From positions 1 through 6,563 of the forward strand of contig JAGBZQ010000002.1 in assembly GCA_017628165.1 (NCBI GenBank): a DNA stretch of 6,563 nucleotides, written 5' to 3'. A program made the translations under genes and the position numbers. The DNA comes from Kiritimatiellia bacterium. GTDB lineage: Bacteria > Verrucomicrobiota > Kiritimatiellia > RFP12 > UBA1067. Under the pieces are notes generated by a model. The model did no database searches, was not told the DNA's origin, and saw only the letters and a program-made list of their open reading frames with translations. How positions within the stretch are numbered: position 1 is the first letter of the stretch; every line of letters begins with the position of its first letter. This document shows positions 6,350-6,563 of this stretch, in pieces.

Positions 6350-6417
6350 CCCCCAGCGAAGCTGTCGCCGCAAGGCGATGCGCTAGCAGGGGTGCCGAAG
6401 CCCCATGAGGGCTTCAC
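6350..6417 (+). other. Structured rRNA leader with two hairpins
   Basis: Hairpin 1: TCGCC (6365-6369) and GGCGA (6374-6378) close a GCAA tetraloop of GNRA type. AGCG (6355-6358) with CGCT (6381-6384), and CCCC (6351-6354) with GGGG (6389-6392), extend it around internal loops. Hairpin 2: GAAGCCC (6397-6403) pairs perfectly with GGGCTTC (6409-6415) over the loop CATGA. An A-run, not a T-run, follows, so it is not a terminator. These probably help fold or process pre-16S RNA. The partner strand of the main RNase III stem would lie beyond the 16S 3' end, outside the window. Confidence 0.6.
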
Positions 6418-6430
6418 AAAAAAACTTTCT

Positions 6431-6563
6431 TTTTCTGAGAGTTTGATTCTGGCTCAGAACGAACGCTGGCAGCGTGGATTAGGCATGCAAGTCGAACGGG
6501 ATCGCCGAGGTAGCAATACTGAGGCGTGAGAGTGGCGGATTGGGGAGGACCACGTGAGCAACC
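6431..6563 (+). rRNA. rrs: 16S ribosomal RNA, 5' end only
   Basis: AGAGTTTGATTCTGGCTCAG (6438-6457) is the conserved 5' segment matching E. coli positions 8-27, which puts mature base 1 near 6431. AACGAACGCTGGCAGCGTGG and ATTAGGCATGCAAGTCGAAC follow as usual. The V1 stem is short: GGTA (6509-6512) and TACT (6517-6520) close a GCAA loop, inside CGCC/GGCG. The GTGGATTAGGCATGCAAG pattern suggests a PVC-group bacterium. The segment 6538-6550 differs from the usual ACGGGTGAGTAAC. The gene continues past the window edge. Confidence 0.97.

Noticed and set aside
6397..6415. Perfect hairpin read as a terminator
   Set aside because: It is followed by an A-run on the + strand and by no T-tract on the - strand, and it sits inside the rRNA leader.
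1..6563. CRISPR array, insertion sequence or defence system
   Set aside because: I found no spaced direct repeats, no transposase-like protein and no terminal inverted repeats; the genes are mostly housekeeping plus two exported enzymes.

Overview
The window runs from the last 31 bases of a tRNA gene to the first ~130 bases of a 16S rRNA gene. All convincing genes lie on the + strand. The 16S start has the conserved AGAGTTTGAT...GGCTCAG segment followed by GTGGATTAGGCATGCAAGTC, a pattern I associate with the PVC group (Verrucomicrobiota/Lentisphaerota/Kiritimatiellota relatives). That placement is inference from about 130 bases and goes no lower than the superphylum. Shine-Dalgarno sites are clear, and the coding DNA is of moderate GC, so a Gram-negative-type bacterium fits.

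Layout: (1) 1-69, tRNA 3' end with encoded CCA, then a strong intrinsic terminator. (2) 144-5913, six tightly packed genes that look like one operon: infC (IF-3), psd (phosphatidylserine decarboxylase), pssA (phosphatidylserine synthase), a secreted family 2 glycoside hydrolase, a secreted HExxH metallopeptidase-like protein, and folB (dihydroneopterin aldolase). Gaps are 17, 13 and 27 bases, then overlaps of 1 and 4 bases, with no terminator between genes. (3) 5914-6430, about 500 bases without a confident gene. It holds an apparent gene fragment, a 39-codon signal-peptide-like ORF, and the rRNA promoter with an upstream A/T tract, a boxA-like element and leader hairpins. (4) 6431-6563, the 5' end of 16S rRNA.

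How the genes work together: psd and pssA are consecutive steps of phosphatidylethanolamine synthesis (CDP-diacylglycerol + serine -> phosphatidylserine -> phosphatidylethanolamine). The hydrolase and the peptidase-like protein both carry export signals and are translationally coupled. infC and folB are housekeeping genes for translation initiation and folate synthesis. Nothing visible ties these functions into one new system; the cluster looks like an unusual mixed operon.

Most notable points: infC most likely starts at a rare AUC codon (144) behind an ideal ribosome binding site, as expected for IF-3 autoregulation. infC is not followed by rpmI-rplT. A normally conserved stretch of 16S rRNA (6538-6550) looks divergent. 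Two gene-like fragments abut or overlap the rRNA promoter. I saw no CRISPR array, insertion sequence, phage gene or clear long repeat.
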